From: Fen-1258 sp964441505
GTDB lineage: Bacteria; Bacteroidota; Ignavibacteria; Ignavibacteriales; Melioribacteraceae
NCBI GenBank assembly: GCA_964441505.1
Contig: CAYTUV010000005.1
Coordinates: 1 to 64,000, forward strand
Direction: 5' to 3'
Length of the DNA stretch: 64,000 nucleotides
Position numbers and translations under genes: made by a program. Below are positions 8,718-18,189 of this stretch, piece after piece (the stretch's first letter is position 1; each line of letters starts with the position of its first letter). The notes under the pieces are model-generated. The model ran no database searches and had not been told where the DNA came from. It saw only the letters and a list, made by a program, of their open reading frames with translations.

Positions 8718-10205
8718 ATGAAAATGAGAAAATTCATATTTACAGCATTGCCTTTATTTTTCTTAATGATAACTTCCATCGCGTTCTCTCAAAGTGCAGA
8801 ATACAAGATTAACGAATTGATGAATGCCTATGCTGAAAATGGACAATTCAATGGAACAATTCTTGTTAAAAAAGGCGAAAAGATTATTTATAAGAACGCC
8901 TTTGGAAAAGCAAATCGCGAGTGGAATATACTTAATACAGTCGATTCTAAATTTTTAATTGGTTCTATTGGAAAACCATTTACGGCTTTAATGACACTAA
9001 TATTAGTAAACGATGGATTAATAGATCTAAATGCCACCATTAATGATTATATCCCGGAATATTCCGGGCCGGCAAAAAATAAAGCAACCATTCATCAACT
9101 GTTAACACACACATCCGGTATTCCTGATCATGGGGCAGTCCCAAATTATTCGAAGAAACGTGTTCGATGGATTTATAATTCAGACCAATATTTACAATTA
9201 ATCAATGAAGTTGAATCAAAATTTGAACCTGGGATCGGTTTTCAGTATAGTGGAATTGCCTATAACATTCTTGCCATAATTTGTGAGAGAGTAACAAAAA
9301 AAGATTTTGCAGATCTATTAAAAGAAAAAATTTTTATACCGCTAGGAATGAAAGACACGAAACATGATAAAAATCTTGATATCGATACAGAACGGGCTGC
9401 CGGTTATGAGTATCATTTATTAGAAGGTTATATGAACCCTTCTTATCTTGAAATGTGCCACGTCAAAGGTTCCGGAGGCATTTTGTCAACCGTCGAAGAT
9501 TTAGCCAAATTCAGTAACGAATGTTTTAAAACTCAAAAACTTTTATCAAAAGACTTATACAAAAAAATGTTCACGCCTTATATGAAGGACTGGCAATATT
9601 ATGGTTATGGATGGTGGATTACCAACCGTATTATTAACGGTGATTCATTAACCTTGATAAGTCATGGCGGAAGCACAGATGGGTATAAAGCATATTTAAC
9701 CAGAATTGTTCAAGATTCCACAGATATTATTCTCTTGCAAAACAATTATTTCCGAACAGAGCTCGGAGTTAAATTTGATTATTTCACTACAAATGAGATT
9801 ATTGACATACTTTATGGTAGAGAATATTCATTACCTAAAAAGTCCATTGCAAAAGATTTGGGTTACATAATCGGTCAAGAAAATATTGATGCAGCTATTA
9901 GAAAATATTATACACTCAAAGAAAATAAAAATTATTTTATAAATGATAATGAATTCAATCAACTGGGAAAAGAACTGTATAATAAATACGTATTAAAAGA
10001 TGAGTCTTATAAAATTTATGAACTAGCGATTCAAGAATTTCCAAATTCATTCATGCTGAATTACTCATTCGGCAAATTATTAAACGATAATAAAAATGAT
10101 AACTCAATAAATTATTTGAGAAAATGCGTTGATTTGTATATCAGCAATTCTGAGAATAAAGAGTTTAGCGAAGAATATGAAAAAGCGTTAACTCTAATAA
10201 AATAA
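8718..10205 (+). CDS. Class C beta-lactamase-like serine hydrolase
   Basis: A signal peptide (MKMRKFIFTALPLFFLMITSIAFSQ) precedes a beta-lactamase/transpeptidase-like fold. The SxxK motif is SIGK (Ser83, Lys86), the YxN position reads YSG, and the third box is HGG in ISHGGSTDGY. The Gly in place of Asn fits the wider esterase/peptidase (PBP4*, LACTB-like) group better than a true cephalosporinase. About 120 C-terminal residues form an extra TPR-like tail (FNQLGKELYNKY..., YELAIQEFPNS). Confidence 0.85.
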   Translation: MKMRKFIFTALPLFFLMITSIAFSQSAEYKINELMNAYAENGQFNGTILVKKGEKIIYKNAFGKANREWNILNTVDSKFLIGSIGKPFTALMTLILVNDGLIDLNATINDYIPEYSGPAKNKATIHQLLTHTSGIPDHGAVPNYSKKRVRWIYNSDQYLQLINEVESKFEPGIGFQYSGIAYNILAIICERVTKKDFADLLKEKIFIPLGMKDTKHDKNLDIDTERAAGYEYHLLEGYMNPSYLEMCHVKGSGGILSTVEDLAKFSNECFKTQKLLSKDLYKKMFTPYMKDWQYYGYGWWITNRIINGDSLTLISHGGSTDGYKAYLTRIVQDSTDIILLQNNYFRTELGVKFDYFTTNEIIDILYGREYSLPKKSIAKDLGYIIGQENIDAAIRKYYTLKENKNYFINDNEFNQLGKELYNKYVLKDESYKIYELAIQEFPNSFMLNYSFGKLLNDNKNDNSINYLRKCVDLYISNSENKEFSEEYEKALTLIK

Positions 10206-10367
10206 TAATAAATACTAAAAGAGCAACTTGATAAATGTAATATGAAGATTGCATTTATACCATATGGGATAAAATTAATTGTAAACAGATAAAAAGTAGA
10301 AAAATAAATGTGAAAGTAATTACATTCACTTTCAAAGGCTTCATAATTAATAAATGGAAATAAGGTA

Positions 10368-10775
10368 ATGAAAGTAATAATGATTCTTAAAGCAGGATTA
10401 ATTGCTGGCTTGATTATTTGTTTAAGTGCAATTACCATGGTTCCAGTTGTTGGTAATGAAATGAATATGGCACTTGCGAAATTCAATTTGCCACCAATTA
10501 GTTTAGGTGCTATGATATATTTCTTTATGGTGTCTCTTTCAGTTGGTATAACATTAGTGTGGATGTATGCAGCCATGTTACCCAGATTTCAGCATCGAAT
10601 AAAGACTGCATTAATTGTTGCGTTGATTGTTTGGTTCCATGGTAATTTATTGGCTAATGCAGCTAATGTTGTATATGGATTTATGCCGGTTAAACTTACT
10701 GTAATTGGTACTATTTGGGGACTTGGCGAACTCTTGATTGCAAGTTTAATTGGTTGCCGTTATTATGAAGAATAA
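10368..10775 (+). CDS. Four-helix integral membrane protein, unknown
   Basis: The protein has 135 residues with four hydrophobic segments. It contains the motif LVWMYAAMLPRF and a charged C-terminal CRYYEE. I do not recognise a family with confidence. A start at the ATG at 10380 is also possible. Confidence 0.6.
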   Translation: MKVIMILKAGLIAGLIICLSAITMVPVVGNEMNMALAKFNLPPISLGAMIYFFMVSLSVGITLVWMYAAMLPRFQHRIKTALIVALIVWFHGNLLANAANVVYGFMPVKLTVIGTIWGLGELLIASLIGCRYYEE

Positions 10776-10813
10776 TTTTAAAAAGATATGAAAAAACATA
10801 TTTAAGGAAATAA

Positions 10814-11662
10814 ATGAAGATCATAACAAGCATTATAATAATTCTAATATTGATGGCTCATAATAATTCTTTTTCTCAAGAAGCCTCAACTATGGTATCA
10901 TTTGAACCTCAGCACCTCTTTACTTTTTCCTCTGGAATGAGTTTGCATTCCGTTCGCGATGAGATGATGTCGCCTCTTGTGTATAGAGGCACACAGATTC
11001 CAATAGAGTTTTCATATCGTTTCCGCGGTTTACAGAACCGCCATACTTTTTTATTTTATTATGACAACAGCGAACTGAATTCTTCAATTACCAATAAAAC
11101 TAGAGAATCGCATTATATCAAAAATCTAAATCTGAATTTTGAATATTCATTTGCCACAAAAATTACAGCGCTTGAGGATTTCAACACCACATGTTTCCTA
11201 GGCGCCAGATTTTCCAGCATGCTTAATATGAGAAACCAATATTTTATTCAAGGGAAAAGCCACACGTCAGCAGAGCAAATGACTGGTCTTGGTGTTTACA
11301 TACTTACAGAGACTTCTTTTCAGAACGGATCAAATAACTTCTTGAGTGTTGAGATCAACATTCCATTTATTTCCTATGCTCTTTTAACCAACCGTTACAA
11401 TGCTAACGTAAGTGAGAAGTTTGACGATCTTAATTTTGAACAAAATATTCTATGGCAGATTTTTAAAAAAGGAGACTTTGTTACTTTAAATAAACTCTTC
11501 GAAATTCAGGCAGACATCTCCTATAATATCTTTGTAAGCAACCATATTGGTTTTGGCTTACGGTACCGTTTTCAATATTACTCTTTTGAACAGTATGAAT
11601 CTCTGTTCCATTCAAAAGTTTTGAACAATCAATTTCTAATTGGCATGATGGTGAAACTATGA
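10814..11662 (+). CDS. Exported beta-rich protein, probable outer-membrane protein
   Basis: AAGG lies just before the ATG. A signal peptide (MKIITSIIIILILMAHNNSFSQ) is followed by alternating polar/hydrophobic strands (SYRFRGLQNRHTFLFYYD, FGLRYRFQYYSF), and the last residues are LIGMMVKL. This looks like a small beta-barrel. It overlaps the S41 peptidase gene by 4 bp (ATGA), so the two are translated together and probably function together. No named family is recognised. Confidence 0.6.
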   Translation: MKIITSIIIILILMAHNNSFSQEASTMVSFEPQHLFTFSSGMSLHSVRDEMMSPLVYRGTQIPIEFSYRFRGLQNRHTFLFYYDNSELNSSITNKTRESHYIKNLNLNFEYSFATKITALEDFNTTCFLGARFSSMLNMRNQYFIQGKSHTSAEQMTGLGVYILTETSFQNGSNNFLSVEINIPFISYALLTNRYNANVSEKFDDLNFEQNILWQIFKKGDFVTLNKLFEIQADISYNIFVSNHIGFGLRYRFQYYSFEQYESLFHSKVLNNQFLIGMMVKL

Positions 11663-12705
11663 AGATTGTCAAAAGTGCTATTTATATTTTCCTTCCCCTT
11701 CTCTTTTTTTACGGCTGCGAAAAAATGTTCTTAGAACCAGATCCACAAAATACACCAGAGCAGAACTTCCAAATATTTTGGAATGACTTTGATCGATATT
11801 ATGCACAATTCTCTATCCGGCACCTTGATTGGGATTCAGTCTATGCAAAGTACCGCCCGCAGGTTTCTTCATTCACTACTGAACAACAACTTTTTAATGT
11901 AATCTCAAACATTGTTAGCGGTATCAACGATATGCATGTTAATCTATATACACCGATTGGCGATGTTTACCGGAAAAGCGTGATCCCCAGTTCTTATTCC
12001 AGTATGAGACTAATCAATGCATGCAAGTATATACAATGTGGTTCCCCCCAAAACTCTTTAATTGAATACAGAACTTGTCAGAATTCTTCTATCGGCTATC
12101 TGATCATTCCAACTTTTAGCGGGGGAGGTGATGGGTTATCTTTAACAGATCCACGGTATTTAGTAATAGATGAAATACTTTCAAAGTGGAAAGACAAGAA
12201 AGGTATCATAATTGATCTTAGATGGAATACCGGGGGCAATGGTACCAATGCCGAAATGGTAGCAGGCCGTTTCGCGGATAAGTCGCGAGTGTATGCACAA
12301 TATCGCGAGAAGATCGGGCCTGGTAAACAAGATTTTTCCTCATGGAAAAATTCTTCTATTGATCCAAAAGGGGATTACCAATTTCTTAAACCAGTAGTTG
12401 TTCTTACAAGTCGTGCCACTGCAAGTTCTGCAGAGATGTTCATTATGGCTATGCGTGTTCTCCCGCATGTTACTATTGTTGGTGATACAACCGGCGGTGG
12501 AGTTGGCAATCCTGTTTATCGGGAATTGCCAAACGGATGGACTTACCGGTTATCAACAAGATATTATGCAGACGCTCAACGTCGTATAGTTGAGGGTGTC
12601 GGAATTTTCCCAGATGTACCAGTACTCACTACTGCTGCAGATTCTTCAAGTGGAATTGATAGGATATTGGAAAAGGGAATTGAAATTATCACGAATTCAA
12701 AATAA
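11659..12705 (+). CDS. S41-family peptidase lipoprotein
   Basis: The lipobox LLFFYGC places the protein on the membrane. The fold is that of tail-specific (TSPc/S41) peptidases: IIDLRWNTGGNG, then VLTSRATASSAEMFI with the likely nucleophile Ser256 or Ser257, then GDTTGGGVGNP. No PDZ domain is apparent between the N-terminal helical part (to about residue 110) and the catalytic domain. Start overlaps the preceding gene by 4 bp. Confidence 0.85.
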   Translation: MKIVKSAIYIFLPLLFFYGCEKMFLEPDPQNTPEQNFQIFWNDFDRYYAQFSIRHLDWDSVYAKYRPQVSSFTTEQQLFNVISNIVSGINDMHVNLYTPIGDVYRKSVIPSSYSSMRLINACKYIQCGSPQNSLIEYRTCQNSSIGYLIIPTFSGGGDGLSLTDPRYLVIDEILSKWKDKKGIIIDLRWNTGGNGTNAEMVAGRFADKSRVYAQYREKIGPGKQDFSSWKNSSIDPKGDYQFLKPVVVLTSRATASSAEMFIMAMRVLPHVTIVGDTTGGGVGNPVYRELPNGWTYRLSTRYYADAQRRIVEGVGIFPDVPVLTTAADSSSGIDRILEKGIEIITNSK

Positions 12706-12917
12706 GATTAAGTTAATCGTAAAATTTTTGAAATAAGATTGCAATCTATATCAAGCTCAATACGATTTCTCTGTACTAAATGATAGATAGGCAGATTCCT
12801 CTATATGTTTTTTGTTGATATTGCTCTTTTATAATGACCACTGCAATAGTTTTGCAATAGTCGACTAAGGTAGGTTAAAAGTAGCCATTTTAGGCAATTT
12901 CGGATTTAGCGGAAAAT

Positions 12918-12950
12918 AAAAAAGCCCAAATCCATAGAATTTGAGCTTTT
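12918..12950 (-). terminator. Rho-independent terminator beyond the displaced tRNA 3' half
   Basis: AAAAGCCCAAAT (12920-12931) pairs with ATTTGAGCTTTT (12939-12950) with one G-T pair. On the minus strand a T-rich tract follows. It sits just after the left copy of the tRNA 3' end, so it was probably the original terminator of tRNA-Thr. The rest of 12706-12953 holds nothing I can identify. Confidence 0.65.
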
Positions 12951-12953
12951 ATT

Positions 12954-12997
12954 GAGCTGGCTATGGGACTCGAACCCGCGACCTGCTGATTACAAAT
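12954..12997. repeat. Left attachment-site repeat (tRNA-Thr 3' half)
   Basis: This 44-bp segment is identical to 53399-53442. It covers the T arm, acceptor 3' strand, variable loop and part of the anticodon loop of tRNA-Thr on the minus strand, then diverges. It is the displaced 3' half left by integration. Confidence 0.9.
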
Positions 12998-13045
12998 AAG
13001 GCGGAATCTTATCTTTTCTGTATGTTTTCCAAACATTTTCAAAGA

Positions 13046-13066
13046 GTACATACATAATACATACAC
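13046..13066. repeat. Candidate integrase arm site (left copy)
   Basis: A 21-bp motif made of two GTACATAC/ATACATAC half-repeats is repeated in the same orientation at 53298-53318 with one mismatch. Both copies lie inside the element, 49 and 81 bp from the core repeats. This is the arrangement expected for arm-type integrase binding sites. Confidence 0.5.
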
Positions 13067-13086
13067 TACGTATAAGGAGAAAAACC

Positions 13087-14106
13087 ATGTACGTAGTAAA
13101 AATTCAACGATCAAAATTTTACCAACTCGTTTACTTTGTTGATGGCAAGAGAACAACAGTCTCAACAAAAAAGACAAATCTTTATGAAGCTAATAAATTC
13201 TTAGCTAATTTCCGGGTAAAACCAAAGGAGCAACTCAAAGAAAGAATCACTTCTATTTCTTTGTCATCATTCAAAGATGAATATGTTGAATTCATCAAAC
13301 CAACAAAATCAAAAAAGTATGTACGTTCTGTCGAGCTTTCATTCAGAATGCTAATGAAGGATGTTGAAGATATTCAATTGAATCGTTTGGATCTTCGAAC
13401 ACTTGATAAATACATAACTCATACATACGCTCGAACACAAAAGGGAGCTTTATTATATTATCGAACACTCAAAGCGGCTTTCAGCAAAGCTGTATTGTGG
13501 AATTATCTTTCTGAGAATCCTCTTAAGAAAATCAAAGCGCCCAAAATTGCTAAAACATTTCCGGTTTTTATTTCGGAAGAAGAATTGCAATCTATTCTTA
13601 AAAACACTCAAGAAAAATTTTTAAGAGATTTATTCACTACAGCATTTTACACCGGTATGCGTGTTGGTGAGTTGGTTAGTATGAAATGGTCTTGGTTTGA
13701 TTTAAAACAAAATCAAATTACTGTTCAGTGTTCCGATACCTTCACAACAAAAAGTAAAAAGGAAAGAATCATTCCCATTAATCATAATCTAAAAACAATT
13801 CTCGCAAATCGTTTCCTTAAGATATTTAGTATTACTGATAATGATTTTGTTTTCTATAAAGCAAAAGGAATAAGACTTAATGAAGACTATGTAAGTAAAA
13901 AATTTAAGAAAGCTGTTAGAGTTGCTGGGCTAGATGAGAGAATTCACTTTCATACCCTGCGGCATTCTTTCGCTTCGCTGTTGGTACAGCGCGGTGTTTC
14001 TCTTTATGTTGTGAAAGAACTTCTCGGACATGAGGCGCTGATCACTACTCAAATATATTCGCACCTTCAGCAGCAAAATTTGAAAGACGCTGTTAATCTT
14101 TTATAA
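13087..14106 (+). CDS. int: Tyrosine recombinase (integrase) at the element's left end
   Basis: A clear SD (AAGGAG) lies before the ATG. The 339-aa protein has a SAM-like N-terminal core-binding region (to about residue 160) and a C-terminal catalytic domain. Arg is in YTGMRVGELV, the box II is FHTLRHSFAS, then LLGHEALITTQ and the nucleophile Tyr in IYSHL. It is the most likely enzyme for integration into tRNA-Thr, lying about 90 bp from the left repeat. It is related to the second integrase at 16945-18189. Confidence 0.93.
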   Translation: MYVVKIQRSKFYQLVYFVDGKRTTVSTKKTNLYEANKFLANFRVKPKEQLKERITSISLSSFKDEYVEFIKPTKSKKYVRSVELSFRMLMKDVEDIQLNRLDLRTLDKYITHTYARTQKGALLYYRTLKAAFSKAVLWNYLSENPLKKIKAPKIAKTFPVFISEEELQSILKNTQEKFLRDLFTTAFYTGMRVGELVSMKWSWFDLKQNQITVQCSDTFTTKSKKERIIPINHNLKTILANRFLKIFSITDNDFVFYKAKGIRLNEDYVSKKFKKAVRVAGLDERIHFHTLRHSFASLLVQRGVSLYVVKELLGHEALITTQIYSHLQQQNLKDAVNLL

Positions 14107-14203
14107 TTCGTTTCAAAGCATACTTACACTCCAACTGTGAGTATGCTCTATTTTCGATTTCCTTAAAAATTCTTCCCTCTCAACACCCACTTTCCAAATA
14201 AAC

Positions 14204-14536
14204 TCACCCACGTAATACCAAACTATGCTCTTTTTCAAAACCTGTTGTTGAGAGCCCGTTTTTATTAGCATTAGTTCTTTTCCTGTTAGGGTTATTCCCC
14301 TGCCGGTAACTAAAAAGAACACAATCTCTAATTACACATTCACGAACTTGCTTTTTCTCATACCCGGAACATTCCAAGCAATGTTTCTTAATCGCTCTTA
14401 ACGGTGTTAATTTCATTTTATACATCCAGTAGTTTTCGCCGAACCTGGACAATTTCATTTTTCCAATTCGTCCATTTGGACACTTTTTCGTTCCAATCTC
14501 GTCCAAAATTCTAAGATTCGTTAAATTTTCCGACAT
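14204..14536 (-). CDS. Small Cys-rich protein of mobile elements
   Basis: The ATG at 14536 is preferred to an upstream TTG. The C-terminal half contains KHCLECSGYEKKQVREC and DCVLFSYRQGNNPNRK. The four cysteines (C-x2-C, then two single Cys) resemble a small zinc-binding family common beside phage and plasmid replication genes. It is the last gene of the minus-strand replication operon. The role is unknown. Confidence 0.7.
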   Translation of the reverse strand: MSENLTNLRILDEIGTKKCPNGRIGKMKLSRFGENYWMYKMKLTPLRAIKKHCLECSGYEKKQVRECVIRDCVLFSYRQGNNPNRKRTNANKNGLSTTGFEKEHSLVLRG

Positions 14537-14670
14537 CGCGTCCAACAACTTGTCCAGCTAAAGCTTAGAAAATAAGCAGAATTAAAAGAATACTATAAGT
14601 TTGGACGAGTTGGACGACATTTATTTTGTTTCGCCCTATGCATCGAAAAAAGTTGCGTCCATCTCGTCCA
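14444..14670. repeat. Iteron-like cluster of GTCCA/TGGAC motifs
   Basis: About ten copies of a TTGGACGA-like motif or its complement occur in 227 bp. Examples are 14467-14474, 14475-14482, 14498-14507, 14539-14545, 14601-14608 and 14610-14617. They flank the 3' end of the primase-helicase gene and the start of the Cys-rich gene. Iterons beside a replication gene suggest an origin, but several copies lie in coding sequence and may be chance. Confidence 0.35.
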
Positions 14671-16948
14671 CTTTTTCTGTATCGCCTAATCTTATATACC
14701 TTTCAATCCCGGATTTTCTCTCCGTTACCTTTGTCCCTTTAATCTTTGCCGCTTCTTTTAACCACCGGGTAAACCTTACCAACTGCATTTCAGAATATTC
14801 TTCATACTCATTTTTGAAACTCTCGAAGAGTTCTTTCTTCTGGAATTCTTTCCCAAGTTCCAATGCTTCAAAGTATTCCGCAAACTCTTCACACGTCGAA
14901 TCAATCAGTTTTTTCTTTTCCAAGTTTATGTGTGAACACTGAATCAGTCCGTTACTCAAATAAAGCTGAAGGCAGCCAATCATATAATTATAAAAAGCAT
15001 TCCATTCATCATTATTCCATTCGTCAAAAAATCTATGACCAAACTCATCAATCGGTTTGTTTATTCTGTTGTAATGATCTGAAAACTCAACAACAAATTG
15101 CCGATCAAGTGCAGAATCATCTGTACCATCTATAGTATAGTTCGTAGAAATTATAATTTTCGGTGATTGATGAAATGGAATAATTATTTCATTCTGGTTT
15201 TTCTTCTCAACTGTGATATCATCCGTGATGATGGAGAACAGTTTATCGAAGTTGAATTTCTTTGTTACATCATTGAATTCTATAATTGCAGTATCCAATG
15301 TTACCGATTGAAAACTAAAACTCTTCGAAAAATTAAAATTCCTTCCATCCAATCGAATCGTCTTTCTCAGTTTGCCAATCGCCTGAGCGACTAATCCTTT
15401 TCCGCTTCTTCCATAAGCACCATCACTTAGCTTTTCATCAAGAAAAATCACCGCTTTTGCATTCGTTGAATCTTTGTAATTATGTAGCAAATAACCTATT
15501 GCACTCCGCAGAGAAAGAACCCTTTGTTCATCATTCTTACAAATGTTTCTTATAAACCTTTCAAACTCGGGTTCTCTTCTCTCAACAGAAAATCTTTTGT
15601 GTATTACTTGTCTATCCCAAATAAACCCATCTAACTCTTCATATCTTTTAACTGAAATCTTATCATGAGAAATTTCCACAAAGCAATTTGAGAAGAAGAG
15701 GAACCCTTTCTCTTTTGTGTCGCGCAAGAATTCAAGTTCTCTCGTTTCAAGAAACTCTAAGAATGTCTGAACAAAATGCTGAGGAGCTCCTTTAATTACT
15801 GCATCAATTATTTTTATGCGAGGAGTTTCTTTGAAATGTTCATCATCTAATCGTTTTAGATGATCAATCACAAAATCCTTGATGTTGAAAATCTCCACCT
15901 CACGAACAATATTCTTGCTTACCTTCAGCAGAATATAACCGCGCTCCAATTGCAGCTTACAAAATCCATTCTCTTCAAGAAATCTCTTGAAGTTCTGTTT
16001 TGAAATATGAGTTTTATCATTCTCGATATACCAAAACTTAACGAATGGTTTTTGCCATCCATATTTCTCAGCAACATGATAAACCGTTCCAAGAGTAATC
16101 TTCCCGTCATAATCTTTTTGCAATGAATCAAACTTTTTACTAATCTCAAATTCTGAATCATGATAATGTTGATTCCCTAAACTCATCTTTAAAAAATATT
16201 TTCTTCCTTCTTCACCAATTGTTACTAAACCAAAACCGATTCTATACCAATCATCATAACAATTGTTCGGTAAATTCATTCCAAGAAACTCAATAGCACT
16301 TTCTAATTTCTCTTTATCAAAACTAGTTGGTTCAAATGTTCGTTTCCCAACTTCTAGGATTTCCTTCTCTTTTCGTAAATCACAGAACTCTTCCAAACAT
16401 TCTAACAATAAATCAGCATCAATTTCTTTCGGTGATTCTTTCGGTTCATCATATAAAAACGAATATCTATTTCCGGATTCATGTTTTGAATAAGGAAGAA
16501 CTGTTTGTGATTGACTCCATCTCAATTCAATATGATCACACAATCCTTCATCCTTCAGATACAAACGGTAAACACTTTTGGGGCCATTTAATCTTTTATG
16601 TAATTGCTCACTTTCGCTAACCTTAATCCAAATATGATATCCGACACCGCTTCCGCTTTTAACAGTCCAAAAATATTTTTCACCAAGTCCAAGACGTTTA
16701 CAAATCATCTCAACAATACTTTTATCAGTAACATTATCGAAATCAATATTCCGTAAATCATTTATCCCGCAAATTCCACCGATACCGGTTACACTAGCGT
16801 TCCATCCAAGATTAACAACATCATTTTCCGTTTGTTCAATCAACTGCCAATTCTCCCAAGCTATCGTTGGTCTCTTACCTTGTATCGGCAGAACATTAAA
16901 TCCAAAAACGTTATTATAAATCTTTGCCATTTCCAGAAATTGCATCAT
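14636..16948 (-). CDS. Primase-helicase (AEP prim-pol + PriCT-2 + SF3-type helicase)
   Basis: The N-terminal ~190 residues look like a bifunctional primase-polymerase: FNVLPIQGKRP, NIDFDN with the metal-binding acidic pair, and GYHIWIKV. Residues about 215-300 match a PriCT-2 domain (LGMNLPNNCYDDWYRIGFGL... to ...VYHVAEKYGW). The C-terminal half is an SF3/DUF5906-like helicase with Walker A GAYGRSGKG, a Walker B-like IIEFNDV, and a sensor IIISTNY. This is the replication protein of the element, giving autonomous or rolling replication after excision. Its start overlaps the end of integrase 2 by 4 bp. Confidence 0.88.
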   Translation of the reverse strand: MMQFLEMAKIYNNVFGFNVLPIQGKRPTIAWENWQLIEQTENDVVNLGWNASVTGIGGICGINDLRNIDFDNVTDKSIVEMICKRLGLGEKYFWTVKSGSGVGYHIWIKVSESEQLHKRLNGPKSVYRLYLKDEGLCDHIELRWSQSQTVLPYSKHESGNRYSFLYDEPKESPKEIDADLLLECLEEFCDLRKEKEILEVGKRTFEPTSFDKEKLESAIEFLGMNLPNNCYDDWYRIGFGLVTIGEEGRKYFLKMSLGNQHYHDSEFEISKKFDSLQKDYDGKITLGTVYHVAEKYGWQKPFVKFWYIENDKTHISKQNFKRFLEENGFCKLQLERGYILLKVSKNIVREVEIFNIKDFVIDHLKRLDDEHFKETPRIKIIDAVIKGAPQHFVQTFLEFLETRELEFLRDTKEKGFLFFSNCFVEISHDKISVKRYEELDGFIWDRQVIHKRFSVERREPEFERFIRNICKNDEQRVLSLRSAIGYLLHNYKDSTNAKAVIFLDEKLSDGAYGRSGKGLVAQAIGKLRKTIRLDGRNFNFSKSFSFQSVTLDTAIIEFNDVTKKFNFDKLFSIITDDITVEKKNQNEIIIPFHQSPKIIISTNYTIDGTDDSALDRQFVVEFSDHYNRINKPIDEFGHRFFDEWNNDEWNAFYNYMIGCLQLYLSNGLIQCSHINLEKKKLIDSTCEEFAEYFEALELGKEFQKKELFESFKNEYEEYSEMQLVRFTRWLKEAAKIKGTKVTERKSGIERYIRLGDTEKVDEMDATFFDA

Positions 16949-18189
16949 TTTATCTCTCCGGAATTAATTCTAAAAATCTTTAACGCATTCATTTCCTTTC
17001 TTGGGAGGGGGACAAACGGAGTGGGTTCTTTCGCGGTTTTTACTTCTTGCGTTTCACTTCTTACGTCTAGCATTTTGACCGCTTCTCTCAACGAATCCAT
17101 ATTCAGATGGGAATAAATTTCAGTAGTAGAAATCGACGAATGTCCCAGCAGTTCTTTAATCGTATAAAGCGAGACGCCTTTCTGTGCAAGATTAGAAGCG
17201 AATGAATGTCTTAACGAGTGGAAGTGAATCGCATTATCCATCCCCGCAGCTTTGCACGCTTTCTTAAATTCCTTTGAATAATGATCTGCAGTAAACCGTT
17301 CGTCGTTGTTTTTACAAAACACGAATTCATTTGTCATGCTGAGCGAAGCCTGCAGTGAGTTTTGTCGAACTGTCGAAGCATCCCTTTCTATGAATGGCAA
17401 AACACAAGCTTGCCTTTCCGCTAGGCGAAAGGGGGTCCTTTCACTTTTTACCTTTCCCGTTTCACGTCTTACAAGTATTTCAAACGCTTCATCGCAAATC
17501 GGTATAAATCTTTGGTTTCTACTTTTGGTAGTAAACTCTTCATCTCCGACAGTGATAACGCGGTTCTGCAAATCAACATTTTTCCATCTCAGATTTACTA
17601 TTTCATCCAATCTCATCCCTGTATTAAAACCCATCATTACAAAATCTTTTATTGTTTCGCTTTTTATCCAACCACAAATCACCGATAACTGATCACTATT
17701 AATAAACACCGGCGCCATCTTCTGTCTTTTGGGTAATTTTATTTTGGTAAAGAAGTTTTCAGAAACATATCCCCAATCTTTCGCCTTGTTAAATGCGGCT
17801 TTAAGATTTCTGAAATAAACTACATATCCTTTCCTTACTTTTTGCTGAAGATAAATCAGAAAGTTTTCAATATCCTTTAATTGAATCGAGCTTATTGTTC
17901 TTTGCGTATCAAAGAATGCAGTAAGATGGTGGAATGAAAGTTGGACTGATTCACTGTAAGAGGCTGAACGATTGCTTTTAATCAAATACATGTACTCATC
18001 AATAAAAACTCTCAGAGTTACAACTTCTTTCGTTTGTGGATTTTGAAATGCTTGAGCTAATTGAGGAAGCATCAATACAAATAATTCAAGGATCTTCTCT
18101 CCGGATAATTTTACCGGTTCGTTTTGTGACTGAATCAATGATGAAGGCGCTCCGAAAAAAAATTTCAATATTTCCTTATTACCGTCCAT
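16945..18189 (-). CDS. Second tyrosine recombinase, carrying an in-frame repeat insertion
   Basis: The catalytic residues are present: Arg in NTGMRLDEIV, FHSLRHSFAS, LLGHSSISTTE, and Tyr in IYSH. About 45 residues (roughly 241-285) between the central beta-strands and FVFCKNN are absent from the related integrase at 13087. They are encoded by dispersed palindromic repeats (17335-17470). The gene sits inside the replication operon, overlapping the primase by 4 bp and the small gene upstream by 1 bp. It may resolve element multimers or act in excision; whether the insertion inactivates it is unknown. Confidence 0.88.
   Translation of the reverse strand: MDGNKEILKFFFGAPSSLIQSQNEPVKLSGEKILELFVLMLPQLAQAFQNPQTKEVVTLRVFIDEYMYLIKSNRSASYSESVQLSFHHLTAFFDTQRTISSIQLKDIENFLIYLQQKVRKGYVVYFRNLKAAFNKAKDWGYVSENFFTKIKLPKRQKMAPVFINSDQLSVICGWIKSETIKDFVMMGFNTGMRLDEIVNLRWKNVDLQNRVITVGDEEFTTKSRNQRFIPICDEAFEILVRRETGKVKSERTPFRLAERQACVLPFIERDASTVRQNSLQASLSMTNEFVFCKNNDERFTADHYSKEFKKACKAAGMDNAIHFHSLRHSFASNLAQKGVSLYTIKELLGHSSISTTEIYSHLNMDSLREAVKMLDVRSETQEVKTAKEPTPFVPLPRKEMNALKIFRINSGEIK
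17335..17470. repeat. Dispersed palindromic repeats inserted in-frame in integrase 2
   Basis: The segment contains a TGCTGAGCGAAG...TGTCGAAGCATCC unit, a near-palindrome CCTTTCCGCTAGGCGAAAGG, and a simple CTTTTTACCTTTCCCG tract. All are typical of intergenic repeats in these genomes. The reading frame stays open through them. Confidence 0.7.

Noticed and set aside
10112..10576. Minus-strand open frame of 154 codons
   Set aside because: It is antisense to the end of the serine hydrolase and the start of a membrane protein that has the better start site and helix pattern.
12890..13177. Minus-strand open frame of 95 codons over the left element end
   Set aside because: It runs through the tRNA-derived repeat and the terminator and overlaps the integrase start; the residues look like translated tRNA.
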